Of a stretch of 64,000 nt of DNA, positions 52,124-60,969 are shown piece after piece. The translations under genes and the position numbers were made by a program. The notes under the pieces are model-generated. The model did no database searches. It was not told where the DNA came from and saw only the letters and a list, made by a program, of their open reading frames with translations. The stretch is from Rhizomicrobium electricum (GTDB lineage: Bacteria > Pseudomonadota > Alphaproteobacteria > Micropepsales > Micropepsaceae): assembly GCF_011762045.1 (NCBI RefSeq), contig NZ_JAASQS010000007.1, positions 1 through 64,000 on the forward strand, in the 5' to 3' direction. Every line of letters starts with the position of its first letter. Position 1 is the first letter of the stretch.

Positions 52124-53449
52124 ATGCAGTCTTTGCTTCAAGAAATCGAGGCTATTGCCCCTATGCGGCGGTTCGGCCGGGTGGCGCGCGTCGAAGGCCT
52201 GATGGTCGAAGTGACCGGCGCGATCGGCGCCGTGAGCATGGGCGGAACGGTCCGCCTCAACCCCTCCAGCGGGCACTCGATTCCGGCCGAAGTGGTCGGT
52301 TTCCGCGACGGCAAAGCGCTCGCCATGCCGATGGGCGTCCTTGACGGTATGTCCTTGGGCGCGCGAGCAGATTTCGAAAACCGGCCGTCCGTGATCTTCC
52401 CCTGTCTGGGCTGGATGGGGCGCATTCTCGATGCTTTCGGCAACCCCACCGACGGGCTCGGCCCCTTGCCGATGGGTCCGACCGCCTATCCGATCAAAGC
52501 CCAGCCGCCTGCGGCGCAATCGCGCAACCGGGTCGGCGGCAAGCTCGATCTCGGGGTGCGGGCGCTCAACGCCTTCGTGACCTGCTGCGAAGGCCAGCGC
52601 ATGGGCATCTTCGCCGGTTCCGGCGTCGGCAAATCGACGCTGATGGCGATGCTGGCGCGTTATTCCGAAGCCGACGCCATCGTCATCGGACTGATCGGCG
52701 AACGCGGCCGCGAATTGAAGGAATTCGTCGAAGACGATCTCGGCGTTGCCGGCATGAAGCGCTCGGTCGTCGTCGCCGCAACCTCCGACGAGCCGCCGCT
52801 GGTGCGCCGTCAGGCGGCGTACACCGCGATGACGGTCGCCGAACAACTGCGTGACTCCGGCCTCAATGTGCTTCTGATGATGGACTCGATCACCCGCTTT
52901 GCCATGGCGCAAAGAGAGATCGGTTTGTCCGCCGGCGAGCCGCCGTCGTCGAAAGGTTATACGCCGACCGTGTTCGCCGAACTGCCGCGCCTCTTGGAGC
53001 GCGCCGGTCCCGCGCAAGCGGGATGCGAAGGTTCGATTACCGGTCTGTTTACGGTTCTGGTCGAAGGCGACGATCACAACGAACCGATTTCCGACGCTGT
53101 TCGCGGCATTCTCGACGGCCACATCGTGCTCGATCGTGCCATTGCGGAACGGGGCCGGTTTCCGGCGATTAACATCCTGCGCTCGGTCAGCCGTACCATG
53201 CCGGGCTGCAACAACGAGCAGGAGCGCGAGATCATCCGGGAATCGCGCAAGTCGATCGCGACCTATGAAGACATGGCCGAACTGATACGCCTCGGTGCGT
53301 ACAAATCCGGGACAAATCCGGAAGTCGACCACGCCATCCAGCTGCATCCGCTTTTCGAAAAATTTCTCGGTCAGCGAAAGGACGAGCGCTGCTCGTTAAC
53401 CGAAGGGTATCAGGAGTTGGGCACAATACTCGCGGGTGGGCAAAGGTAA
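52124..53449 (+). CDS. fliI: Flagellar export ATPase FliI
   Basis: A 441-residue F1-beta-like ATPase driving type III export. Walker A AGSGVGKST lies at 164-172, the RDIVIG-type IGLIGERGRE segment follows, and the family DSITRFAMAQREIGLSAGEPP block is present. Its expected partners are FliH (62742) and FliJ (next gene). It is divergent from ctrA. Confidence 0.98.
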   Translation: MQSLLQEIEAIAPMRRFGRVARVEGLMVEVTGAIGAVSMGGTVRLNPSSGHSIPAEVVGFRDGKALAMPMGVLDGMSLGARADFENRPSVIFPCLGWMGRILDAFGNPTDGLGPLPMGPTAYPIKAQPPAAQSRNRVGGKLDLGVRALNAFVTCCEGQRMGIFAGSGVGKSTLMAMLARYSEADAIVIGLIGERGRELKEFVEDDLGVAGMKRSVVVAATSDEPPLVRRQAAYTAMTVAEQLRDSGLNVLLMMDSITRFAMAQREIGLSAGEPPSSKGYTPTVFAELPRLLERAGPAQAGCEGSITGLFTVLVEGDDHNEPISDAVRGILDGHIVLDRAIAERGRFPAINILRSVSRTMPGCNNEQEREIIRESRKSIATYEDMAELIRLGAYKSGTNPEVDHAIQLHPLFEKFLGQRKDERCSLTEGYQELGTILAGGQR

Positions 53450-53455
53450 GGCGAT

Positions 53456-53884
53456 ATGAAGAAACAGGACACGCTTCTCCGTCTCAGGCGCTTTCGCGTC
53501 GATGAGCTCAAGCGCCGTATGGCGACGCTCGACGGCATGAAGGCCGATATGGAGAAGAAGCTCGCCGATCTCGAGGACAGCGTCGCGCGCGAACGTCAGC
53601 GTGCGTCCGACACCGACATCGGCCGTCTTGCCTTTCCGTCGTTCTTGAAGTCGATCGAAATCCGGCGCGAGAAGCTGAAGGACACGCTCAGGGATCTCGA
53701 TCGCGAACGTGCCGCCTGCCAGGAAGAATTGACCAGCGCCTATCAGGATCTGAAGAGCCTCGAATTCGCCAACGAACAGCAGGAAAAGCGCCTCGCCGAG
53801 ATCGAGGCCCGCCGGGCTCAGGCGCGGCTCGACGAAATGGCCCTGGTCCGCCATCTGCGCAAGCACGCGCTCCGGGCCGGGTGA
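53456..53884 (+). CDS. fliJ: Flagellar export protein FliJ
   Basis: A 142-residue protein that is almost wholly coiled coil (KRRMATLDGMKADMEKKLADLEDSVARERQR and EEL/KRLAEIEARR). FliJ is a chaperone-escort and an activator of the FliI ring. FliJ sequences vary widely, so the call depends on size, the coiled coil and its position 6 bp after fliI. A strong terminator follows. Confidence 0.92.
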   Translation: MKKQDTLLRLRRFRVDELKRRMATLDGMKADMEKKLADLEDSVARERQRASDTDIGRLAFPSFLKSIEIRREKLKDTLRDLDRERAACQEELTSAYQDLKSLEFANEQQEKRLAEIEARRAQARLDEMALVRHLRKHALRAG

Positions 53885-53905
53885 AACACGCAAATTGCGA
53901 ATACG

Positions 53906-53940
53906 AATAGCGAGCAGGGGACGCCCCGCTCGCTATTTTT
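53906..53940 (+). terminator. fliIJ operon terminator
   Basis: AATAGCGAGC-GGGG ... CCCC-GCTCGCTATT then TTT. The long perfect stem with a T tract lies 21 bp after fliJ. The sequence is nearly the same as the rpmE terminator, although they are 7 kb apart. Confidence 0.92.
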
Positions 53941-54010
53941 GTATCTGGCCCCCCCTGCGACAATCCCGATCCCCACATCGCTATCCGCGCTCCGCACGGT
54001 CAACTAAAAT

Positions 54011-54027
54011 GTCCCGTCTTGGGACAC
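54011..54027 (+). promoter_or_regulatory. Operator-like palindrome before the DoxX gene
   Basis: TGTCCC-GTCTT-GGGACA, a perfect 6-bp inverted repeat, ends 16 bases before the DoxX ATG. It may be a binding site for a dimeric repressor; the cognate regulator is not known. The AraC-type gene at 55259 is a possible but unsupported candidate. Confidence 0.35.
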
Positions 54028-54043
54028 GTTTTCGGGGTTCGTC

Positions 54044-54469
54044 ATGTCCATCTCGGATACCCTTAGCCCCCTCATCGGGCGGCTGGCTTTCGGCTGGTTT
54101 TTTCTCAGCCAGGTCGCGATTTACGGCGGCAACTGGGGCGGCACGATCGATCTGATGACGTTTCGCGGCATTCCCGGTGCGCCGTTCATCCTGATCGTGG
54201 CCCTGCTGCTCGTCACCATGGGCGCGATCTCGCTGATCTTCGGCTTCCACGCCCGCTACGGCGCCTTGATCCTTTTCACCGTCACTGCGGTGACGATGGT
54301 GGTGCTGCACGACTGGTGGCGGATCTACGACAACCCGAGCGAGCGCGCCCGCGAGTTCGAACTCTTCGCCTGCCACGCCGCCATCGCCGGCGGCCTCCTG
54401 ATGCTGATCGGCTTAGGCCCCGGCCCCGTCGCCGTCGACAACCGCGGCAGAGGCGGGGGGCGGAAGTAA
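54044..54469 (+). CDS. DoxX family membrane protein
   Basis: A 141-residue protein with four membrane helices (about 10-30, 45-67, 72-92 and 105-125) and the DoxX pattern: LIGRLAFGWFFLSQ, then GFHARYGALILFTVTAVTM, then FELFACHAAIAGGLLMLIGLGPG. DoxX proteins act in redox or thiol stress and quinone contacts in some species. The tail is Gly/Arg rich. The next gene starts at the very next base after its stop. Confidence 0.85.
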   Translation: MSISDTLSPLIGRLAFGWFFLSQVAIYGGNWGGTIDLMTFRGIPGAPFILIVALLLVTMGAISLIFGFHARYGALILFTVTAVTMVVLHDWWRIYDNPSERAREFELFACHAAIAGGLLMLIGLGPGPVAVDNRGRGGGRK

Positions 54470-55177
54470 GTGGGAGTTTTGCCGAGGCAGGCCGCGATCA
54501 CCATCGACGGTATTCCGGCCGTCCTGTGGGGTCCGTCCAGCGCGCATATCCTGATTGCCGTGCACGGACTGATGTCGCGCAAGGACGACACCGTCATCGC
54601 CGTTCTCGCCGAAGCGGCGGTGGCCAAGGGCTATCGGGTGCTGAGTTTCGATCTGCCGGAGCATGGCGCGCGTGCCGGCGAAGACTGCGCCTGTACTCCA
54701 ACCAACGGTGTGCGTGATCTTCTGCGCATTGCTTCATACGCTGCGGGCTTGGCGCCGACCGTCAGCCTGTTCGCGTGCAGCCTGGGCGCCTATTTCGGTC
54801 TGCGCGCCGTTGCGTCGTTCAAGAAGGCCTTCTTCCTGTCGCCGATGGTGGACATGCAGCGCCTCATCGCCGGGATGATGGCGGCGGCCGGTGTCGACGA
54901 AGCCCGCCTTGCCGCGGAAAAGCACATCCCGATGCCGCAAGGCCCGGCGCTGGATTGGGACTACTATTGCGACGTCAAATCCCATCCCATCACGGATTGG
55001 GCCGTACCGACTTCCATTCTCTACGGCGGCCGCGACGCCTTGATGCCGCGCGAGATCATTGCGGCGTTTGCGCACCGCTTCGGCTGCGATCTCCGCATCC
55101 TCGAAGACGCCGAGCACTTCTTCCACACCTACGAACAGATCGCGGGCTACCGGAAGTGGCTTGGTGATGTGCTCTAG
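54470..55177 (+). CDS. Alpha/beta hydrolase
   Basis: A 235-residue cytoplasmic hydrolase. HG-x-x-S oxyanion region VHGLMSRKDD, nucleophile elbow ACSLGA, acid residue in GGRDALMP and catalytic histidine in DAEHFFH give a plausible triad. The elbow lacks the first glycine (C-S-x-G instead of G-x-S-x-G). The GTG start touches the DoxX stop, with GGAAG just upstream. It forms a unit with DoxX. The substrate is unknown. Confidence 0.82.
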   Translation: MGVLPRQAAITIDGIPAVLWGPSSAHILIAVHGLMSRKDDTVIAVLAEAAVAKGYRVLSFDLPEHGARAGEDCACTPTNGVRDLLRIASYAAGLAPTVSLFACSLGAYFGLRAVASFKKAFFLSPMVDMQRLIAGMMAAAGVDEARLAAEKHIPMPQGPALDWDYYCDVKSHPITDWAVPTSILYGGRDALMPREIIAAFAHRFGCDLRILEDAEHFFHTYEQIAGYRKWLGDVL

Positions 55178-55258
55178 AATTGCATACCCCTATTGCGCTT
55201 GCCGCGTTTTCATCGGTCTTGCGGTGGGCGATAGTGCGCCGTCATCACCGGTGCCCGC

Positions 55259-56158
55259 ATGCAAGTCCTCACTCCCACCGCTCAGGAATACCGGCGCCGC
55301 ATTTGTCTGGCGATGAACTACATCAGCGCCCATCTCGACGCCGATCTGTCGCTCGACGACATCGCCCGCCACGCCGCGTTCTCGCCGTTCCATTTCCATC
55401 GCATCTTCAAGGCCGTCACCGGCGAGACGGTGGCCGAGTTCACCCGCCGCCTGCGCCTCGAGACGGCGGCGAACCAGCTTCTCACCCAGCGCCGCCAGCC
55501 GATCACGGCCATCGCGCACGCCTGCGGCTTTTCTTCGTCGCAGAACATGGCCAAGGCCTTCCGCCTCCACTTCGGCCGGACCCCGACCGCGTATCGCAAT
55601 AGCAAGATCGGAAACATCTCCAGCAATCCCGAAGACGCGCTCGCCGCCGCCGTCGACTACTCCTCGCGCAATCAACCGATGAGGAGTGACATGAAAGCGG
55701 ACATTCAAACCCTGCCGGATTACGACGTGGCCTTCGTGCGCAAGCTCGGGCCGTACGGCAAAGAGATTTGCGAAGCGGCGTTCGGCGAACTGATGGCGTG
55801 GGCGGGACCGAAAGGTTTGCTCGGGCGCGAAACGATGCTCGGGGTTTACTGGGACAATCCCGAAGTGACGCCGCCGGAGAAGTGCCGCACCGATGCTTGT
55901 CTCACCGTGCCCGCCGGTTTCCCGCGCGAGCGCCCGATGAGTTTTCAGCGCATTCCCGGCGGACCGCATGCGGTCTGTCATTTCGAGATCGGGCCGGACG
56001 GATTCGGCAAAGCGTGGGAAGATGCCTTCGCCTGGTTCGTCGCCGGCGGCTACGAATGCGCCGACCGCCCGTGTTTCGAACGCTACGGCGCCAGCCCCGA
56101 GCACAACGGCGGCCTCTGGTCGCTCGACATCTGCATCCCGCTGAAGCAGAAAGTATAG
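55259..56158 (+). CDS. AraC-family regulator with GyrI-like effector domain
   Basis: A 299-residue protein. The N-terminal 105 residues are an AraC DNA-binding domain (SLDDIARHAAFSPFHFHRIFKAVTGE, ITAIAHACGFSSSQNMAKAFRLHFGRTPTAYR) and residues about 143-299 are a GyrI/Rob-type small-molecule binding domain (DVAFVRKLGPYGK, PGGPHAVCHFEIG, EHNGGLWSLDICIP). Such regulators sense cationic drugs or other ligands. It may control its own region. The repeat-rich 826-bp gap 56159-56984 follows. Confidence 0.9.
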   Translation: MQVLTPTAQEYRRRICLAMNYISAHLDADLSLDDIARHAAFSPFHFHRIFKAVTGETVAEFTRRLRLETAANQLLTQRRQPITAIAHACGFSSSQNMAKAFRLHFGRTPTAYRNSKIGNISSNPEDALAAAVDYSSRNQPMRSDMKADIQTLPDYDVAFVRKLGPYGKEICEAAFGELMAWAGPKGLLGRETMLGVYWDNPEVTPPEKCRTDACLTVPAGFPRERPMSFQRIPGGPHAVCHFEIGPDGFGKAWEDAFAWFVAGGYECADRPCFERYGASPEHNGGLWSLDICIPLKQKV

Positions 56159-56181
56159 CAAAATCAGCGTTTTTTTTGCTC

Positions 56182-56381
56182 CTTCTTTTCTGCCCTCCAC
56201 GGGCGCAAGGTTTTTCACACCGGCACTAGGACCGTGGGGGGAAGTGTCTGCGAAGCAGACGAAGGGGGGCGCCCTTGCGCGAAGATAATCTCCCCTTTGC
56301 TTCGCTTCGCTCAGCACTTCCCCCCGCGTTCTAAGTGCCAACGCAGAAAACTCGTGCGCCCGCGTGGGGCAGAAAAGAGAG
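56182..56381. repeat. Diverged inverted pair of repeat family A
   Basis: Arms of about 90 bp face each other. The left runs CTTCTTTTCTGCCC, GGGCGCA, GGCACT, GGGGGGAAGTG and GCGAAGC. The right carries the complements (GCTTCGC, CACTTCCCCCC, AGTGCC, TGCGCCC, GGGCAGAAAAG). The middle is about GCCCTTGCGCGAAGATAATC. It resembles the 46623-46825 pair in design but differs in sequence. It lies 23 bp after the AraC gene. Confidence 0.75.
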
Positions 56382-56563
56382 AGTCGCATTCACCAATTCA
56401 TCATTGTGACGCGTTTCATTCGTCCATCTTGCGGAAATTATTGCGGCTGCGTCTCGCAACTAGGTGCAGAAAAATAGTTTTCCTCACGTCTTGAATTGTT
56501 GGCACCGCATACCCACATCGAAACGCGGTGTTTGACAATGGAGGACGATCTTCGGCCGATAAG

Positions 56564-56604
56564 CGCGACCGGAAAAGTGTGAAACGGTTTTCCGATCCGT
56601 CGCG
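56564..56604. repeat. Family C palindrome
   Basis: GCGAC, then GGAAAA-GTGTGAAACGG-TTTTCC, then GTCGC. It has the same core as the tandem units at 38125. The surrounding 56382-56824 region holds no gene I can support; the small open frames there lack ribosome-binding sites. Confidence 0.75.
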
Positions 56605-56824
56605 TGGCCTAAATTATCTGCGCAAATACAGGAGTATCGCGCCCGCACGCGCTGCAACATCCTTAGTCTCGCGAGGACACGTAAGCCCGCGTAAGACCGC
56701 TATGGCGGCAGCGGCCGCGTCACAAGGCGAACGGCTGGGGTGAGCACTCCGCAGAATAAGACCAATGCGCCTGTCGATCGCCGCCTGAAAACGGCCTCCG
56801 GAGGCGGCGGCGGGCTTGAGGCTG

Positions 56825-56850
56825 AAGGCGGAATTTTTCGATTCCGCCTT
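56825..56850. other. Perfect 9-bp stem-loop
   Basis: AAGGCGGAA and TTCCGCCTT pair exactly around an eight-base loop (TTTTTCGA). It lies just before the family C pair and 135 bp from flhG. It could be a terminator, but no T tract follows on the plus strand and only short A/T runs are near it. Confidence 0.45.
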
Positions 56851-56860
56851 TGGTATAAGG

Positions 56861-56965
56861 AGCGCTTCGCCGAAAAGTGGTTTTCCGGTTTTCGGACCAC
56901 GAAGCGCGACAAGTCAAAACCAGCGCTTCGCCGAAAACCCCGGTTTTCGGATCACGAAGCGCGAC
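56861..56965. repeat. Two family C-related palindromes in tandem
   Basis: Copies at 56861-56910 and 56922-56965 both run AGCGCTTCGCCGAAAA ... GGTTTTCGG then A-CACGAAGCGCGAC. The outer arms AGCGCTTCG/CGAAGCGC close each hairpin. They differ only in the middle. They stand at the 3' end of flhG, where they could act as terminators. Confidence 0.7.
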
Positions 56966-56984
56966 AATAAACCAGCGTTCTGCT

Positions 56985-57776
56985 TTACCGCAGCGAACCC
57001 GTCGCCTGGATGCGGTTCGATTGGCCGCCGAGCAGCGCCGTCAGTCCCATCACGGCGGAGAGCACCGGGCTTTGCGGGCAGGCGACCCACAGCGAGGTCT
57101 GGCGGCGCAAGGCTTCCACCACCCGCATGTCGGCGGGCACGAAACCGAGATAGGCCGGCGTCGCTTTGAGGAAGCTGCGGGCCGAGGTGGTCAGGGCGTC
57201 GGCGGTGCGTTTGGCTTCCGCCGCATTGGTCGCCATGTTGACCACGATGCCGGGGGCGCGGCCGCCGGTGCGCTTGAGCACCAGCTTGATGAAGGCATAG
57301 GCGTCGGTCAGCGCCGCCGGATCGGGCGTCATCACCGTCACCACGTCGTCGGAGACCGCGGCGAGCGTCAGCACCGCTTCGCCGATCCCGGCGCCGAGAT
57401 CGACGATCACCCGGTCGTAGCACGGCACATGCCGCAGCAGGCCGCCGAGGCGTTCCACCGTCGCTTTGTCGGCATCGCCGAGAAAGCCGGTGCCGGCGGG
57501 CGCGGCGAGGAGATCGAATTTGGCATGGCCGGCGGCTTCGACCGCGGCGGTGGCCGCCTTCAGCGGCGTGCGTCCGGAAAGATAGCCGGGCAGGTCGCCG
57601 CTTTTGGCGAGGCCGAGATGCACGGCGGTGTTCGAGAGACCGAGATCGGCATCGCAGAGCAACACGCGCTCGCCGAGATCGGCGAAGGCCTGGGCCAGCG
57701 TCAGCGCGATGAAGGTCTTGCCGGTGCCGCCTTTACCCGACCCGACGGCGGTCAATCGAGGTCCAGCCAGAGTCAT
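56985..57776 (-). CDS. flhG: Flagellar number regulator FlhG (MinD-like ATPase)
   Basis: A 263-residue MinD/ParA-type ATPase with deviant Walker A GKGGTGKT, DADLGLSN switch I and DLGAGIG. It limits flagellar number or position together with FlhF. It starts in the flhF stop (ATGA). The C-terminus lacks a long MinD amphipathic helix. Tandem family C repeats follow its stop. Confidence 0.92.
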   Translation of the reverse strand: MTLAGPRLTAVGSGKGGTGKTFIALTLAQAFADLGERVLLCDADLGLSNTAVHLGLAKSGDLPGYLSGRTPLKAATAAVEAAGHAKFDLLAAPAGTGFLGDADKATVERLGGLLRHVPCYDRVIVDLGAGIGEAVLTLAAVSDDVVTVMTPDPAALTDAYAFIKLVLKRTGGRAPGIVVNMATNAAEAKRTADALTTSARSFLKATPAYLGFVPADMRVVEALRRQTSLWVACPQSPVLSAVMGLTALLGGQSNRIQATGSLR

Positions 57777-58813
57777 TGTGTACCCTCTGCGTTTTCGGTG
57801 AGCAGCCGGGCGAGCGCCAGCGGCGTCAGGGTTTCGAGTTCGCCCGCCACGAACGGCGAGCGGGTGACGAAGGCGACGGCAAGATTGGTGGTCATCGCTG
57901 CGGACGCCAGCGCGCCGTAGCGCCGTGTCATGTCGGCCTGGGTGATGACGAGACGGCTGGCGCCGATCCGGGCCAGGGCGGCGGCCATTTCACCGGCCTC
58001 TTCGCTGTCGGTCAGGCTGGAGATGATGCCGATGGTTTCGACCAGTTCGATATCGGCCAGGGCCGAGAACGCGGCCGCCGAGCGCGGCTGGCGCGGATCG
58101 AACCCGGCGGTGTCGATGATGGCCAGTGCCTGGTCGCGCGCCGCATTGCCGAGCACCGCCGCCAGCGCCATCGCCGATTCCGCGGTGACGATCTGGGCGT
58201 CGAGGTGATCGGCGAAATCTTTGAGCCGCGCCACCGCGCCGGCGCCGGTGACGTCATGGGCGATGAGGCGCACCACGCGTCCGGCCAGCCGTGCATGGGC
58301 ACCGAGCTTGGCGGCGACCGCGGTCTTGCCGGCGCCGTTGGGTCCGGCGAGCAGGAACGCCTTGGCGTTCACGAAATCGATCGGCGCCGACAGCATTTTC
58401 TGGTCGATGGCGGCGGCGAGCGCCAGCGTCATGTCGGTCAGGCCGGTCTTGGCGGCCGCTTCGGCGAGGGCATGTCCCAGCGCTTCCGGCAGGCGGTTCT
58501 TGGCGAAGGACGCGAGCAATTGGGCGCGGTCGAATTTGCGCCGGCCGGGCAGGGAGGTTTTCTTTTCGCGCAGGCGCCGGATCATCGTCTGCTGGAACAG
58601 CGTGTCGATGTCTTCGGCTTTGGGCTCGGGCTTCACTTCCGCCGACGGCGGCAGATCGAGCGGAGGCTCCGGTTCTTCGAGCGCGGCCCGCACCATGACG
58701 CCGCCGCCTTTGGCCGCCTGGCTCGCCACGATCACCGCATCCGGTCCCATCTCGCTGCGAACCGCAGCGAGGGCCTCTTTCATGTCTTTGGCAAGGAAGG
58801 TGCGGAGCTGCAT
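57773..58813 (-). CDS. flhF: Flagellar placement GTPase FlhF
   Basis: A 346-residue SRP-type GTPase. The N-terminal B region (about 1-85) begins QLRTFLAKDMKEALAAVRSEMGPDAVIV, as in FlhF, and the G domain has Walker A GPNGAGKT at 157-164 and IIDTAGFDP. The TKLD-type guanine motif is degenerate (TQAD), so nucleotide affinity may be altered. It sits between flhA and flhG. Confidence 0.93.
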   Translation of the reverse strand: MQLRTFLAKDMKEALAAVRSEMGPDAVIVASQAAKGGGVMVRAALEEPEPPLDLPPSAEVKPEPKAEDIDTLFQQTMIRRLREKKTSLPGRRKFDRAQLLASFAKNRLPEALGHALAEAAAKTGLTDMTLALAAAIDQKMLSAPIDFVNAKAFLLAGPNGAGKTAVAAKLGAHARLAGRVVRLIAHDVTGAGAVARLKDFADHLDAQIVTAESAMALAAVLGNAARDQALAIIDTAGFDPRQPRSAAAFSALADIELVETIGIISSLTDSEEAGEMAAALARIGASRLVITQADMTRRYGALASAAMTTNLAVAFVTRSPFVAGELETLTPLALARLLTENAEGTQ

Positions 58814-58819
58814 GGCGCG

Positions 58820-60937
58820 TTACACCTGTCCCAATGTTCGCAGACGGATCGAGGGATGGATTTCGTTCTGGCTCATCACCACGGTCTGGGCGCGGAAGCG
58901 TTCGATGATCGAGCGCACGAAGGGACGCGCCTGCGGGCTGGTGAGCAGCACCGGCACGTCGCCCTTGGCGGTGCCTTCCTCGAAGCGGTCGCGTACCTGG
59001 GTGATGAACTGCTGCAACTGGCTCGGCGCCATGGCGAGCTGGCGGTCTTCGCCCTGGCCGATGATGCTTTCGGCGAACGCCTGTTCCCAGGCCGGCGACA
59101 TCGCGATGAGCGGCAGATAGCCGTTGGGCGACATGTTGGCGTTGCAGATCTGGCGGGCCAGTCGGGCGCGGACGTGCTCGGTGATGTAGAGCGCGTTCTT
59201 GGTGTGGCCGACCGCTTCGGCAATGCCTTCGAGAATGGCGGGCAGGTCGCGGATCGAGACGCGCTCGCCGAGCAGGGTCTGCAAGACGCGCTGCACGCCG
59301 GTGACCGAGATCTGCGACGGAATGAGTTCTTCGACCAGCTTCTTGTGCTCGGCCGGCAGCTCGTCGAGCAGCTTCTTGGTCTCCGCATAGGAGAGCAGCT
59401 CGGCCATGTGGGTCTTGAGCACTTCGGTAAGATGCGTGGTGAGCACGGTGCCGGGATCGACCACGGTATAGCCGCGGAACGATGCCTCTTCGCGCAACGA
59501 CGAGGCCACCCAGGTGGCAGGCAGGCCGAACGCCGGTTCGGTGGTGTGGGTGCCGGGCAGGTCGATGGGAAGCCCGCGCGGATCCATGGCGAGCAGGCTG
59601 CCGGGATAAAGCTCGCCGCGGCCGGACTCCACTTCCTTGACCGCGATGCGGTACTCGTTGGCGCCGAGCTGCATGTTGTCGAGGATGCGCACCGCCGGCA
59701 TGACGAAGCCCATTTCCTGGGCCAACTGGCGGCGCAGTGCCTTGATCTGGTCGGTGATGCGATGGCCCTTGACGTCGTTGATGAGGGTCAGAAGGGCATA
59801 GCCGAGTTCGACGCGCAGCATGTCGAGCGCCAGCGCGGCCGAGATCGGCTCTTCCTTGGTGGTCTCGGCCACTTTGATCTGCTCTTCCTCTCTGCGCTCC
59901 AGAGCCTCCTCGGCGGCTTTGTGCTTGAAGGCTTTGGTCGACAGATAGCCGACGCCGCCGGACAGCAAGGCGAAGATGATGTGCGGCATGCCGGGCAGGA
60001 GCGCCACGATGCCCATCACCGCCGACGCCATGGCAAGGCCCTGCGGGTAATTCGAAAACTGCTTGGCCATGGCCCGGTCGGTCGAGCCTTCGATGCCCGC
60101 CTTTGACACCATCAGGCCGGCGGCGATCGAAATGATCAGGGCAGGGAGCTGTGCGACCAAGCCTTCGCCGACCGACAGCAGCGTGAAGGTCTTGGTGGCG
60201 TCGCCGAAGCTCATGCCGTGCTGGACGACCGCGACGATGATGCCGCCGATCACGTTGATGCCGACGATCAGCAGGCCGGCGATGGCGTCGCCGCGGACGA
60301 ACTTCGAGGCGCCGTCCATGGCGCCGAAGAAATTGGATTCCGATTCCAGGTCCTTGCGGCGGCGCCTGGCTTCCTTGTCGTCGATCAGGCCGGCCGAAAG
60401 GTCGGCGTCGATCGCCATCTGCTTGCCGGGCATGGCATCCAAGGTGAAGCGCGCCGCGACTTCCGCGATGCGCCCGGAACCCTTTGTGATGACGACGAAG
60501 TTCACGATGACGAGGATCGCGAACACGATGAAGCCGATCACGAAGTTGCCTTGCATGATCAGCTTGCCGAACGCCTCGATGACGTGGCCCGCCGCCGTGG
60601 TGCCGGTATTGCCGTGCGCGAGAATGAGGCGGGTGGAAGCGAGGTTCAGCGACAGCCGCAGCATCGTGGTGATGAGCAGCACGGCCGGGAACGAGGAGAA
60701 TTCGAGCGGCCGCCGGATGAACACGGCCGTCATCAGGATCAGGATGGCGAAGCTGAGCGACAGCGCCAGCGCGAAGTCGAGCAATACCGTCGGCAGCGGC
60801 AGGATCAGCGTGACCAGGATGGCCATGATGCCGATCGCCAGCATCAGGTCGCTGCGCTTGATGAAATCCAGGATCCCGGCCGGCGTAAGGTTAATCGCCG
60901 AGGTCAAGGACGGTGTGGCAGCGCTGGTATCGGCCAT
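58820..60937 (-). CDS. flhA: Flagellar export gate protein FlhA
   Basis: A 705-residue export-gate protein with about eight N-terminal membrane helices and a cytoplasmic domain. The FHIPEP-family block is present (RFTLDAMPGKQMAIDADLSAGLIDDKEARRRR). FlhA takes chaperone-substrate complexes and forms the ring below the gate. It follows flbD by 32 bp and precedes flhF by 6 bp. Confidence 0.98.
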   Translation of the reverse strand: MADTSAATPSLTSAINLTPAGILDFIKRSDLMLAIGIMAILVTLILPLPTVLLDFALALSLSFAILILMTAVFIRRPLEFSSFPAVLLITTMLRLSLNLASTRLILAHGNTGTTAAGHVIEAFGKLIMQGNFVIGFIVFAILVIVNFVVITKGSGRIAEVAARFTLDAMPGKQMAIDADLSAGLIDDKEARRRRKDLESESNFFGAMDGASKFVRGDAIAGLLIVGINVIGGIIVAVVQHGMSFGDATKTFTLLSVGEGLVAQLPALIISIAAGLMVSKAGIEGSTDRAMAKQFSNYPQGLAMASAVMGIVALLPGMPHIIFALLSGGVGYLSTKAFKHKAAEEALERREEEQIKVAETTKEEPISAALALDMLRVELGYALLTLINDVKGHRITDQIKALRRQLAQEMGFVMPAVRILDNMQLGANEYRIAVKEVESGRGELYPGSLLAMDPRGLPIDLPGTHTTEPAFGLPATWVASSLREEASFRGYTVVDPGTVLTTHLTEVLKTHMAELLSYAETKKLLDELPAEHKKLVEELIPSQISVTGVQRVLQTLLGERVSIRDLPAILEGIAEAVGHTKNALYITEHVRARLARQICNANMSPNGYLPLIAMSPAWEQAFAESIIGQGEDRQLAMAPSQLQQFITQVRDRFEEGTAKGDVPVLLTSPQARPFVRSIIERFRAQTVVMSQNEIHPSIRLRTLGQV

Positions 60938-60969
60938 CGGAACTCAACTCGCAAAAGTTACGTGTGCAC

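Noticed and set aside
56528..56970. Two short open frames between the AraC and flhG genes
   Set aside because: They overlap palindromic repeats, lack ribosome-binding sites and show low-complexity Arg/Ser/Gly composition.
57776..60106. 776-codon plus-strand frame over flhF/flhA
   Set aside because: Antisense to two certain flagellar genes; His/Arg/Gly-rich shadow translation.
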